The position numbers were made by a program, and so were the translations under genes. The notes beneath the pieces are model-generated. The model worked only from the letters and a program-made list of their open reading frames with translations, was not told the origin of the DNA and made no database searches. From Phaeodactylum tricornutum CCAP 1055/1 (Eukaryota > Bacillariophyta > Bacillariophyceae > Surirellales > Neidiaceae), in contig NC_011678.1 of NCBI RefSeq assembly GCF_000150955.2, positions 143,518-207,517 on the forward strand: 64,000 nucleotides of DNA, in the 5' to 3' direction. This document shows, in pieces, positions 48,874 through 59,892 of this stretch; positions within the stretch are counted from its first letter, which is position 1; each line of letters starts with the position of its first letter.

Positions 48874-49796
48874 CCCAGAGACGATTGCCACATTTAAATG
48901 TCTCTGAATTGAAAGAAAGGAGTGAAGAAAAATGCTATGAGGGCTTACACTCTATGCATGCCAAGGAGTTCACCACACTCAGACAAACTTGTGTTGACCG
49001 AAGCTCATATGCAGCGGCCAGTTAATTCATGATCCCATCGCCGACCTGGGCCACTTCGCATTCTTCAGAGTCGGCAATCAAATTTTGACTGCCTCTCCCA
49101 TGAAACAAAAATTTTGCCGCTGGACAAACATATTTCTCGCAAGGGTTGACGCCAGAGCCATCGTTCAGGATTATGACCCCTTATGACTGGATATCATAGA
49201 TCATCGAAACTCCGCTAGGTAAGCTTAGCTGTGAAATGAAATCCGTAGGAATGTCGCAAAGATACATAAGCATCCCACAGATAGCGTCCTTACGGCTTGC
49301 AATCAATACACGCTTGCCTGTCTCAACAGCATCGGGGATAAAGTTTTGCTTAAGATAAGGTACAATCCTCTACATGCAGCAACCTACACCCCTCCGCCTT
49401 ATTTCGGCCGTCCCAGCCTTCCAGTTTGGCCGGTCAACATTTGCATTCGCCTTGCTCCTCGTCAATCCCTGTACTCTGACTGTGAATGTGCCACTCAGAT
49501 GATCTCAAAATTCTTTTCCTTCACTCAAAAATGCCTTGTACAAAGTTATGCTTCTCGTTCCCCAAGCTTTCTCAGAGATCTGCTGACTGATGGTGATACA
49601 ACGGCCAGCATTCCGTTTCAAAAGTTGGTACAGTTTTTTTCTTGCTGGTTGTTTCGGAGCTTCAGCACCACATTAAGAATTAGTAAACGATAAAGAGTCT
49701 ATAATCTAAATTCTGCTACTCCGCTTACATGTCCTTTCTAAATTCTGCATATTTTCGACAGCGACACCATTTCTATCTGTCCATACAAAACTTGCA
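48874..49796. other. Intergenic between convergent genes
   Basis: Over 900 bp between the glycosyltransferase and the OTU gene. At about 49024-49185 a frame reading PIADLGHFAFFRVGNQ resembles a short stretch of bacterial-type alpha/beta hydrolases, but it is isolated and not called. One exact TGACTGTGA copy lies at 49477-49485, with no clear gene start after it. Confidence 0.35.
49477..49485 (+). promoter_or_regulatory. TGACTGTGA motif
   Basis: Exact copy followed by ATGTGCC. It lies between two convergent genes, so it is an exception to the promoter-proximal trend. Confidence 0.25.
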
Positions 49797-51539
49797 TTAC
49801 GAGGCCACTCGAGACATAAGAAACGCGAGTAAATCGTCAAAATTGTCGCCAAGAAGCTCGTATGCGTGAATTACTCGTCGAAGCTCAAACCCGTTCATGA
49901 CAAGCTCTTGAACAGCTTGCGGATATTCATCAATGTGTCGGACAGGGGATCCTTCTGTATGTACGCCTGCGGTAGCCGAGGACGCTGCGGCGGCAGCAAC
50001 AGGAGGGGTGGATTTTGGTGTCGCCGCGTCTTCTTCTTGCGATGCTAGCAGCGAAGCAGCGTTAGGAGGGCAGAGGAAGGGAGACATAAGTGGTGAGGAA
50101 CGCTTCCGCCATCGCCTTCCGGGTACGGCCCGTTGCTTGCACCCTTGCTCATGTTGCGCTTTCGTTTCCAAAGAGTGCTCCAACATGGTCTGCTCTATTT
50201 CAAAATTCGTTGCGTCAAGGTCGGAAAGTGCAATTGCTTTCTCCTGGTACTTCTTAAACGAAAGCAGGGATGCTGTTAGAAGAAGTGTAACAATCTAGGG
50301 ATTCCTTCATCCTCGTCAACTCACATGTTCCATCGAATACGAAGTCTCTTTGAATGCCCGTTGTATCTGGTCCTCTTTAGATTCTTTCAGAACACGCTGC
50401 AGCTCCATATCGTCGGCCATTTGATCCGATTCCGCCATGGCCTTTGCCACTTGCATCTTATCCGCCAGCCCGGGTTGCAAACCAGGCAATCCTAAGCCCA
50501 ACCCTGCTGTAGGAACCAAAGGGTCGATCACCGCATTGTAGTGGTTCCCATCATGGTACGACAACCGAATCGGTGTATCACCGGTCTTGTATTCTGCATG
50601 AAAAATATTAAGTGGCTTGGCTCCCGTATCTGGTGTGAAGACTTCAACCGGGCGATTGTACAATTCCGAAATGGCTTGGAGTTCCGGATTATTACCGTGA
50701 ACGCCGTCTTGCCGCTTCCGATCGATATAAGCATGGAAAGCTTCGCCGGTCACAAAAGGTGAAAAATGCTCAGGGTCGGCGGCCATAAAATCTAAACACC
50801 GTGAACGTACTTGATCATACATTTGTGAGTCGCCATAAACTTGGATCGAGACAGCTCGAAAGAGACAATTGCCGTCGCCAGCTTGCTCGATGATTTCAAG
50901 GCCGCGAGATTTGAGCGCCTGCGAAAAAGCCTCGTCGTCACGGGTAGGCTTGGAGGTTACCACCCTCGCCATTGTCGATGAATTTGGCATCCAGGCTCCT
51001 GAAGACATCACACCTATAGGATAGCTTTCATTGAGTGGAGGGGCTTCGTTTTCGAGAGGGTCCATTGCTGGGTCGATATCATCTTCTCGGGACTCGTAAG
51101 AAAGGTATTGTTTGCGTGGACCTGCCATAGTTGCTCTAGTACGGGCGGCAGGTTTAGAATCAGCAAAATGGCTGCGTTTCAGTGGCGATGGTTGTGCTGA
51201 AATTGACTTCGCGTCAGAATCTGGAAGGGTGTCGTTGTCGGGGAAAGCTGGGAAAACTCGCTTGCGGCAGATTGGCGACGTTCGAGTCGAGGACACTGGA
51301 TTCACCGTGCAAGGAGGTACAGGTAATTGTGCAGAACTAGTACTTTCGATTTCAACGGCACTTTCGCGTAGAGATGAAGTCTCGTCGTCACAGCGGTTAC
51401 CACTGTCACAACCTGGCAGCTCAACTGTTGGTTGGGCCTGGTCCTCCTGCTGCTCGTGTTGCTGGTCTACTAGCTCTCTGTGACCGCCGCTGACTTTATT
51501 TTGCTCGAGGATCCGGTGGAGTGGGAATAACACTCGCAT
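49797..51539 (-). CDS. OTU-family deubiquitinase (OTUD5-like) with UIM and UBA-like parts
   Basis: Exon 1 runs from ATG 51539 to about 50325 and exon 2 from about 50294 to 49797, giving about 570 residues. The OTU core is QAGDGNCLFRAVSIQVYG (Asp222, Cys225) to LSYHDGNHYNAV (His333). A UIM-like DDMELQRVLKESKED follows, and the last ~45 residues (YPQAVQELVMNGFELRRVIH) look like a UBA. The two frames must be joined across a stop. Either a 30-nt GTGAGT..CCTAG intron or a 47-nt intron with a weak GTTGAC donor would do it; both are shorter than other introns here. The N-terminal 200 residues are low complexity. It should cleave ubiquitin chains. All catalytic residues are present. Confidence 0.8.
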
Positions 51540-52213
51540 TCTTCAGGTAAACTGCTTCGAACCTGTCCTCAATACGGAGCGAATTGGATACTCACAGTTC
51601 TCTCGCTTCTGTTCACGATGCACACGTGAATACTGTAGCAACCTACAAGAGAAAAGACAACGAGGCAGGATCCGTCAGTTCCGTTTTCAACACTCAATGC
51701 ACCCTGGCTCCGCATTCAAGAAGGTCTTGCATACATGTTAGTCCTAGCAACAACGTACCGAACTGCACTGTCTTGATGTGCACTTTGACTTGCGTTGGAG
51801 CTCTTCTGCCGGTCAGGTGGAGCTTGCTGCGTTCTAAAATGTATTGTTCGGTGGTGTGCTGTCCGGTTTAGTTTTACTGTGAGTGACCAGGAGGAGTGGA
51901 ACAGTAATCGTAAAACCCTATTTTGAGTCGAGAAAACCAGGGATCCTTTTTGGGATACCCGGAGCTGTTAACACGACGGTCGTCTGTGAAAACCGGTGAT
52001 GACGGTCAGCCAGACCCTACATTTTATACTGCAGATAGGTGGGTATTTCGAAGGGCATCGTCGTCGTCCTAATGAAAGGAAAACCCGGGAGCAACATCGA
52101 TGAGTCGTTCTCCCAGTGTTTGAAGCTCCCTTTGGACGCTATCTTTACTTCCACTCAGTGAAACACCTTACTCATTAAAAAGTATTGGCTGAAAATACAG
52201 GGGGCGGAGAAAA
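51540..52213. other. Divergent intergenic region
   Basis: Separates the OTU gene (minus) and the polybromo-like gene (plus), and presumably holds both promoters. Only a partial motif (TACTGTGAG at about 51877) is seen. Confidence 0.4.
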
Positions 52214-55200
52214 ATGGATGCGCAAGAGATCGAAGTCGCTCAAACTGTTCTGCGCAATCTACAATCCGAAAAGTATAAAATCAAGAGTTACATTTTCCAG
52301 AAACCAATTAATTTGTCGGAAGTTCCGGATTATTTAGACCATATTTCGAAACCCCTGGACATCGAAACAGTTTCCGCAAACTTGGACAATGGCGTCTACG
52401 CCACCGCCAAGGATTTTTGGACAGATGCCAAGCTCATTTTCGAAAATGCAATTCTGTATCACGGCGCGAAAGAAACCAAGTGGATTGCAAAGTATGCCAA
52501 GGATCTCCTGAAGGCTTTAAAAAAGGAAAAGGAAGTCGCCGAAGGCGGTTCCAATCCTCAAAAGAAAAAGATTAGTTTAAAAATCAAGCTAGGAAAGAAG
52601 ACGTCGGCACCCGATGCTGTGACTTCTTCGATTGGCCCTGACACGGTACCGTCGGCCGCAGCCCCAGCTTCAAAGCCGAAACTGAAGCTGAAATTACCTA
52701 CGAAACAAAATGCGGACTCACGACCACCTTTAAAAGCTACAGCAGTTAAAGCAAAACCGACTCAACCCAAACTGAAGCTGAAGCTTTCCCTATCGAAATC
52801 GAGCTCGACGCCTGGTGCTAGCGTTGCCGCAGGTCCAGAAGCCCCCGCTTCTACACCTGCAACAGTCATGGAGGATTCTTCGTCGATACCAGTTTCCACC
52901 TCGTCAAAAGCCAATTCAACCCCAAAAAGTCCGCTGAAAGTGGTCGGTATAGGGCGCGGAAAAGAACTTCCTAAAGCTGTTCAGGCGAGTCAGCAGGCGG
53001 CCGCTACGACGAAACCCAAAAAAACAACGAAAACAAAGAAGGCCTCTGCGATACCAAGCACTGCCAATGCCACGACGGTCAAAGCAAATACCGGTGGTTA
53101 TGCCATGTCCACCAAGGGGAGCAATGCAATGACGGGAACGCGACAAAAGCAGTCCTTTAAAGTTTTGGCTGGTCTGAAACGACGGCAATACAAGCAAGTG
53201 GCTTGGTTCCTGCAGCCTATTACAGACAAGACCATTCTGCAAGACTACAAAGCCAAAATAAAGCATCCTATGGATATTTCGAAAATGATGTCCAAGCTTG
53301 AGCGGAATGGGTACAATTTCGTTGCGGACTTTGTCCTGGATCTACGTCGAATTTTTGCAAACTGTTTGCGATACAACACGTCTCTTAAAGATGTTTTACG
53401 ACCCGTGGCTGTTGAAATGCTTCAAACAGCCGAAAACCTGTTATCAGTGTTTTTGGCCCAGCCTGAATTTGATGAGCACCAGTCTCAGCCGTATCCGCCG
53501 CTGCTATTTTGCTGGAAACTGTGCGTCCAAGTACTGGATACACTGTACAACCTTGTCAATCCATCGGATGGCCAACCAACTGTGCTGTACTTTTTGTATC
53601 CTGTCAGCCATTATTGTGGCGGGCAGTTTCCTTCAGATTACAAAGACAAGGTGCCGAAACCAATGGATTATGGTACTGTGACAGGAAACTTATTGGAAGG
53701 GCGGTATCAATCGGTGGATGACTTTGCCGCCGATTGTCGTTTGGTTATCAGCAACTGCGCGACATATTACAATGGTCGTGAGGATGGTCGACTTTATGTA
53801 GAACAGGCCAATCGACTTGGCGAGTGTCTGTCGCAGCAACTCGACCAATTAGCGCGATACATCAAATCTTCCAAGGGGGCTTCGGATCGACTCAAAGCAC
53901 AAGCAACCGTGTCTTCGCTAAAACTCCCCACCCCTCCCTCGCCTTTGCTGTTGTCGATTCTTCAAGAGATACGATCCTACAAGTATACCGATAAGGCGAC
54001 CAAAATCACGGAACCTGCCATGGGCCCTTTTGAGAAGCCCGTTTCGCTTACTGTCTTTCCGGATTATGCGCAGCACGTTCAAGAGCAAATGGATTTGCAG
54101 CAGGTTGAACGCAAAACCAAAGCGGACACGTACAAGACACCAGAGGATTTTGAGTACGATATTAACCTCATTTTTCGAAATTGCGAAGCCTACAACTCCA
54201 AGCGCAATGGACATCACTTAGTCTCCATGGCCAAGTACGGCGCTCGCAAGTTTCGACAGCTGTTCTACAACAAGATGCGTGCCTTTGAAGATCCAACCTC
54301 TGTACCAGCTTTAAGCACTGAACGATCTCCCTATGCAGCAGTCGAGTCCGAATTATCGAACACGTTCCCCGATAATTCTCTTTCTGCAAACCCTTCTGCG
54401 CCGAAACGCATCAAGCTTGAGGTCCTTGGTGTGGATGCTACTCCCAGAGGCAAGGCTGCTCCTCGAATCAGTCTCACAGCTGCCCAAGTATCTTCGGCAT
54501 CTAATACCGTAGAACGGACGAAGTCCCCAAAAGGCGCTGTCGGATTATCGACCTCCCTGGATCAAAGGAGGAACACATCGGGTCTGGTCAAAGCGAATCA
54601 ACCAGTACCCTTGCACATTGCTATCGCAAGAGTAAAGGAGGGGTTTCCGCTAAGAAGAGCTCTGAAAAGTTTGCAGTTATGGGAGGCAGACTGCGCTGTA
54701 AGTTTACCGCATTGTACAAATTTACCTCTTCTCTACGTTACCTCATCAATTTTCATTTCAGCGATATTTTAAGGAACTGCTTCGACATCCCTGGCTCTCA
54801 GCAGCTAGACCTAAATTCATTTTTCATGTCCCCGTTCCTGTTCTGTTTCCAGAGTTGAGCGAGGCTTACTCTGCCAAAATTCGAAAGCCGATGGATTTGA
54901 CTACTGTTGAGTGCCAACTCTTAGTTGGCAGTCGCTATGCGGGACCTGAGGACTTCGTCCAGGATGTTGCACTTGTCTTTGCCAATGCCATTCGGTTTAA
55001 CAAGGACGGACGCGACATAGGGGATCCTCTCTCTTGCGCATACTATGATGCGTCCGTTCATTTACTGCGCTACTCTCGATGGCTATCGCATGAGTTGCTA
55101 TCAGACCATCTCGAGGAAAATTTTCACATTGACGAGCCCACAGCGGATGGCCTCCCTCCCTTTTCCTGGAAACTAACTTCTGGCAATCGGAAGAAGGCAC

Positions 55201-56231
55201 GGGAAGAAATGGACCGGCTAGTTTTGACAGAGCCCATCGAAAAAAGCATAGAAGGTGATCGCTACACTTGGCAAGAAGCCGAGTGTGAAAAGCTGTTGAA
55301 AGTTCTTCGACACCAATCGGATCTTCGATATATGGGATTTTTCATTCAGCCAAATTATCCCCATGACTATGCTGCCTTCATTTCCAACCCCATGGACTGG
55401 GAGAAAGTCAATCGAACCTTGAAAAAACGCCAGTATGACAAATTTGGGGGTGTCATAAGCGACTTGAGGCTAATTTTCTCCAATGCCTTAAAGTACAATT
55501 CGCAACTTCAAGGAACAGATACCGTATCAGGTAAAGCCTACGCTGCGGCTGAGTACATGTCCTCAAAGCTAGAGGCCGGCATCAATAAGATGATGTTGTC
55601 GGTGAGCGACCGACTTGAACGTGAGCGAATAGACCATGCAAATGCAGAAAGAGAGATAGAAGCACAAGATCGTGCTGAAGAAGCGGCAATTCGGGCAGCC
55701 TGGAAGAAAGAACCAGACGCGAAAGAAAATTCTTCAGCCCCGGCAGCTACTCGACCTGATATCACACAGAAGATCCGTTCAGTGCGAAGCGCAACACAGC
55801 GCCGCGAAGTGACAGACTTTGAAATCCCCTTTTTTGACGATGAAGACAACGGGCAGCACGAGCGGTCGTACTTTGAACTGGTCAAATTTCAAAAATCGTT
55901 GTTCGAAAAACAGCGTAAAGAAAGCTCAAAGCTTTCTCAGATCGCTACTTCCTGTGCGGCGGCTTTGTATACGCGTCTCTTGCAGCGCCAGTTTGCCGAG
56001 GAGTGGCTCGAGAAAGAGAGAAAAGAAAGCACCGGACGCTCCCAGGAAAATCTCGACGACGTAGAAACGAGCACAGAAAAGAAAAAGGAAGTCGACGAAA
56101 CATTGACAAAGCCTTCATCTGTCTTGAATCAGCTGGAACAAAAGGGAAGGCCAATTATCAAGATGTCTTTAGAGAAAGGCCATGGACGACGGAAATTGAC
56201 GAAGAGGAGTCCGACAATTAAATTCGATTAG
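52214..56231 (+). CDS. Polybromo-like protein with six bromodomains
   Basis: Exons 52214-54697 and 54762-56231 with a 64-bp GTAAGT..TTCAG intron, giving 1317 residues. The phase-0 splice falls inside the fifth bromodomain (WEADCA|RYFKELLRHPW). Bromodomains lie at about 8-98, 312-400, 432-535, 578-690, 820-920 and 1000-1095, each with a P-M-D or P-L-D turn. The acetyl-lysine Asn is present in domains 2 (CLRYN), 4 (CEAYN), 5 (AIRFN) and 6 (ALKYN). It is His in domain 1 (AILYH) and Tyr in domain 3 (CATYY). A Lys-rich linker (KLKLKL repeats) follows domain 1, and a charged helical tail ends the protein. Six tandem bromodomains are the hallmark of polybromo/BAF180 of SWI/SNF remodellers, but no BAH or HMG domain is seen. 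Confidence 0.9.
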
Positions 56232-56947
56232 GGAGTAGAAAACAAGAACAATAACAATACAGAGCGGCGAGATGAAGATTAGTATCAATGGCGATGATAC
56301 TTCGATGGCTTGTTGAGTCCAAGAGTAGGAAAAGGCTCCGGTCGGACACGCCTACAGAAAGTGTTTCTCAAAAAATCGAGGAAGTATCGTGCGGAATTCG
56401 CTTGTGCCTGTCCATCGGAACGCAACAAGTACATGGCAATCACAAGATTCTCTAGAAGGTGGCCTCAATGCCTCCCGTCGCTTCATACATCCTACGCGCC
56501 TTTTATGTCTCCATGAGTATCCGCCAATGTTTGTGACGAGATATCACGTAGTCCACGAATAATTCTCTGCCTTCTATATAAGATATTTATGGGATTTAGA
56601 CCTTTCTCCCGTGTCGGTACAGGACTTTATTATATAGATCAGCGGTTTTCTACTAGAAGATACTCTAGCAAAACTGTAACCGTCACTAATTAAAGGCTTC
56701 ATGTTCTCCAAAGTCTCCAGACATTCTTTTCGGTTTTTACCTGTTGTTATTTTCTTCAAAGTTCTGTAGCACAAGCGATCAGCCTTACTGCTCCCGGCTT
56801 CCAGGGGCGTGCCTCAAATCTCTCGAATATAAAAAACGAAATAAAAAATTAGAAGACATTTTCACTTAACTCTGTCATGATAAAAGTATCATTCATACTG
56901 GCTGGCGTTTTACGTATACGTTGATTTATAAAAAGAAAATTTTATAG
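56232..56947. other. Intergenic, no gene recognised
   Basis: Presumed 3' region of the polybromo-like gene leading into the foldback-like element. AT-rich towards its right end. Confidence 0.45.
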
Positions 56948-57121
56948 CCGCTTTCGAAACCCGACCCTAATTGAATCGGCCGATTTCTAATCCGACTCTA
57001 AAATAGGGTCGCTTTCTGAAATCCGACCCTATTTTTAGAGTCGCTTTCGAAATCCGACTCTAAATCAAAATCCGACTCTAAATTAGGGTCGGATTTAGAG
57101 TCGGATTTTAAAGCGACTCAA
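56948..57121. repeat. Left CCGACTCTAAAT/CCGACCCTAAAT subrepeat block
   Basis: At least eight copies of GACTCTAAA, GACCCTA or their reverse complements in ~170 bp, in both orientations. Folding at about 57040-57115 is obvious by eye. Confidence 0.8.
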
Positions 57122-57509
57122 TTTTTCCTCGCATCGCGAGTATCCGGATCGATGCCATATTTTGCAATTTTCGAGCTCATTTCGATCATAAAACGAGTTC
57201 TACTTGTCGCGTCTATTGACCTCTGGGTCAAGTGCATGATCTTCCCGGTAACCCGACGGTTTCTTCTACCCCCAAGAAACACCGTTGCCAACACATTTGG
57301 TAGACTCACTACTGTTTTTTCAGGGATGGTGGACAATGAACCCATTTTCTCGACTTCTCGTTCTAAAGGGTGGTTGGCAGAATTACTACTCCTGTAGCTT
57401 CTTTATAGTGCAAGGAGATGTTCTGTTGAAAGTTTCCTAATTAATTTAGTGCTTCACAATTGGCTGCTTTGTACTACTTTTTACAATTGGTTGCCTTTTT
57501 CGTTGACAG

Positions 57510-58318
57510 CTAGTAAATGCTAGAATTGACAGCAGCCACAAGATCGTGCATATCATCAGAGTCTAAAGAGTCAGTATCATCAAAGCTGCGCTTCAGATGT
57601 GCCCACTTGTCACCCATTGTTTCACTTTTGGTCTCCTCAATGCCTCTAAATTTGCTTTCGAGCTCAATTTTACACTGAGTATAGCTGTCGTGGTGCTCTC
57701 GATATACTAAAAGGTTTTTTTTTGGCACCTCTCGACTTTTTTCCAGTAGTCATCTTGCTCAGTTTTAAGACGCCAAACAAAGGCAGTATCACACTGCATC
57801 CTTTTGAAAGCACAGTTGTCCTTGCAATTGTCCCTCCATACTAGTTTTGCATCTTGGTAGTTGGATGAAATCGTTTCCTCTCGAAAATATTGCTTCGAGA
57901 CTTGTTTTGCTGCTGACTTGCTCCACTCAATCACCTTAGGCTTTTCTTTCTTCTGAAGATCACCCTTCATGTGCTTCTTGCGAAGCAGTCTTAGTATTCA
58001 AGTGAATTTGTCACCATGGGGGATACCATTGAATGCTGGGTGGTCGACGACTACCTTTGGTCACAATTCCATTGATGCAATTGGGATTTCTTCTGCTAAC
58101 AGCGCTTCTTCAAGTAGCCCTCTTACTACCTTTCACTTCTCCTGTGTGACTTCTTCATCCTGGATATCCTTCGACAAAAGTAATAAGCTGCTACTCTTAA
58201 CTATTATTTGCTCCCGAAGGTATCGCGTTGAAATTAGGAATCCGATTGATGTTTGGCTTCTGTCTCGTTCCGCTACCACCGCAACCAAATGACTGTTCAT
58301 TGGGCAGAAACAAGACAA
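57510..58318 (-). pseudogene. Decayed element-borne coding region, family unknown
   Basis: Read on minus, the pieces include FLISTRYLREQIIVKSSSLL, PKVVVDHPAFNGIPHGDKF, SKSAAKQVSKQYFREETISS and ESKFRGIEETKSETMGDKW. They are highly charged and look like former protein rather than chance frames, with several interruptions. I recognise no transposase or other catalytic motif. Confidence 0.4.
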
Positions 58319-58327
58319 CTTTACTAT

Positions 58328-58336
58328 TGACTGTGA
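58328..58336 (+). promoter_or_regulatory. TGACTGTGA motif inside the foldback-like element
   Basis: Exact copy between the decayed coding region and the right repeat block, that is, 5' of the decayed coding region. Confidence 0.3.
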
Positions 58337-58383
58337 GTAGATCTACTAGTAGATATGGCTCTGGAAATCGAAGCAAAAATGAA

Positions 58384-58632
58384 AATGCGACTCTAAAAAC
58401 TTGAGTCGCTTGCGAAATCCGACTCTAAATCCGACCCTAAATCCGACTCTAAATCCGACCCTAAATCCGACTCTTATTTGAAAAACCGACCCTAAATTAG
58501 AGTCGGTTTCTGAATCCGACTCTAAATTAGAGTCCGTTTCCAAAGTCCGGCCAAATTTTTAGAGTCGTTTTCAAAACCCAACGCTCAACTTAGATGTATC
58601 AGTCATTTTTAGAGTCCGTTGGGAAAGCCCGC
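58384..58632. repeat. Right CCGACTCTAAAT/CCGACCCTAAAT subrepeat block
   Basis: A run of four or more alternating CCGACTCTAAAT and CCGACCCTAAAT 12-mers at about 58418-58473, then more diverged, partly inverted copies. This mirrors the left block. Confidence 0.8.
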
Positions 58633-58800
58633 CTGGCGCACTACTGGCATTTAAAACTCGAAATGCAAAATGTCGTATTTTTGTTTTCCCGGGATTGCGA
58701 CTTAATGAGGCACGCCCCAGTTGGTCCTCATGGGTGCATCGAAAATGACTTACTTCCTGCTAAGCGTAACAGATTAAAGGCTGCGACGACGACGGCCTTA

Positions 58801-59892
58801 TTAGTAATATATCCGAACGAAGGTCAGAATAGAGTTTGCCGCTAATAGAGCTGATCCAATCCCGCACAATAAGCGTTGAGTCCGCGCACCGTAAACACCG
58901 GCTCGGTTTTTCTCCTCCCTCTTGGTTGATTGCAATCGTTCGGTCATTCCGGTAGCACAGGCTGCCAGTGCCCACGCCAAGACTGCCCCAACAGTTGGCG
59001 CGGAACGGGTTCGTGTTAAATAGATACCCAGGACCGTCGCCCCGATTGCAGAAATGTAGCCCACACCAGCCGTTGCCAGAGGAGTTCCGATTCTTTGAGC
59101 CACACTGCCGTTCCAGTTTACCAAAGCCGCGGCAGTAGTCCAACCGAAATGCAAGGCGATGGGTAGGACGAACACAAGGAAAGAAACAACGCTCATTTTT
59201 TGATGGGAGCAGAGCTGAACGATTCTACGATGGGCTTGGGATAACGAATAGGCGATTGCCGACAACATTGCACCCGAAATGAAAATAGCGTTGCCTCGAT
59301 ACCGCGGCCGAAATGAAGCGGTCCAGAGGGCCTGAAAGACTTGCGAGGCAACAAAGCCTCCCGAGGATTGCTTTACGACAGCTGCTTCCAAAGATTTTTC
59401 TTTCAAAAAGAGCGATGCCATAACAAAAGCAAGTTCACCCAAAAAGATGGGAGCCCAAATCGCAAAGGCCCAACCGGATGGAGCAAGTAAGGTTTTCCCG
59501 CGACGACCGGCCAAGTAGATCTCCACGTCGGCTTGATCGCGGGAAGATTCTTTCTGTATCTTTGATCTAGCTGTGCTCGTCTTTTTGTCTTGCCGTATCC
59601 CATCAATGCGTCCAGGTTGCTGCGTAGCCACAAAATTGAGCACGTAGGATAGCAGATTTAAAGCTTTGACGACAGGCCAAGCGATTTTACCCTCCAGAAT
59701 TGCTTGTTCCACGACCGGCATCAACGAAAGGACGACAATACCTGTTGCAGCCACCAAGGGCGGAGCATTCAAAGCCCTGAGTAGTTCGGATGAGCCTCCC
59801 ATTTTTGTGTGACTCTTGGACTCTTTCGCGTCCGTACAGGAATTCTGAACGTGTTCAGCCCTCTGGGTCGTAACGATATTGACAAATGACAT
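58801..59892 (-). CDS. TspO/MBR-like multipass membrane protein
   Basis: Single exon of 363 residues from ATG 59892. About 80 polar residues and a first helix (PPLVAATGIVVLSLMPVV) precede a cluster of helices. LLAPSGWAFAIWAPIFLGEL resembles the P-x-GWAFxIWxxIF motif of TspO/MBR (CrtK)-related proteins. HFGWTTAAALVNWNGSV recalls the later Trp-rich helix, but the protein is about twice the length of TspO itself (around 160 residues) and has about eight helices. It is therefore a longer algal relative. TspO proteins bind tetrapyrroles, but there is no direct sign of ligand here. A CGACTGTGA copy lies 165 bp upstream. Confidence 0.7.
   Translation of the reverse strand: MSFVNIVTTQRAEHVQNSCTDAKESKSHTKMGGSSELLRALNAPPLVAATGIVVLSLMPVVEQAILEGKIAWPVVKALNLLSYVLNFVATQQPGRIDGIRQDKKTSTARSKIQKESSRDQADVEIYLAGRRGKTLLAPSGWAFAIWAPIFLGELAFVMASLFLKEKSLEAAVVKQSSGGFVASQVFQALWTASFRPRYRGNAIFISGAMLSAIAYSLSQAHRRIVQLCSHQKMSVVSFLVFVLPIALHFGWTTAAALVNWNGSVAQRIGTPLATAGVGYISAIGATVLGIYLTRTRSAPTVGAVLAWALAACATGMTERLQSTKREEKNRAGVYGARTQRLLCGIGSALLAANSILTFVRIYY

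Larger units (their letters stand above)
56948..58632. mobile_element. Foldback-like element with subrepeat-bearing inverted ends
   Basis: Both ends are built from short alternating words (CCGACTCTAAAT and CCGACCCTAAAT, with AGAGTCG and AGGGTCG in reverse): left block about 56948-57121, right block about 58384-58632. The two blocks are roughly inverted with respect to each other, and each also contains internal inverted copies that can fold. The ~1.25-kb interior carries a decayed minus-strand coding region (57510-58318) interrupted about four times. No target duplication was found and the exact ends are approximate. The family is unknown; foldback or unclassified DNA transposon is the best description. 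Confidence 0.55.

Noticed and set aside
49024-49185. Alpha/beta-hydrolase-like stretch GHFAFFR
   Set aside because: Too short and isolated; no nucleophile elbow or further family motif nearby.
58346-58543. Minus-strand frame with a repeated RVGFRVGF peptide
   Set aside because: It is only the translation of the CCGACTCTAAAT/CCGACCCTAAAT repeat block and has no independent support.
58384-58632. Possible CRISPR-like array
   Set aside because: The 12-mers are contiguous without unique spacers and the genome is eukaryotic.
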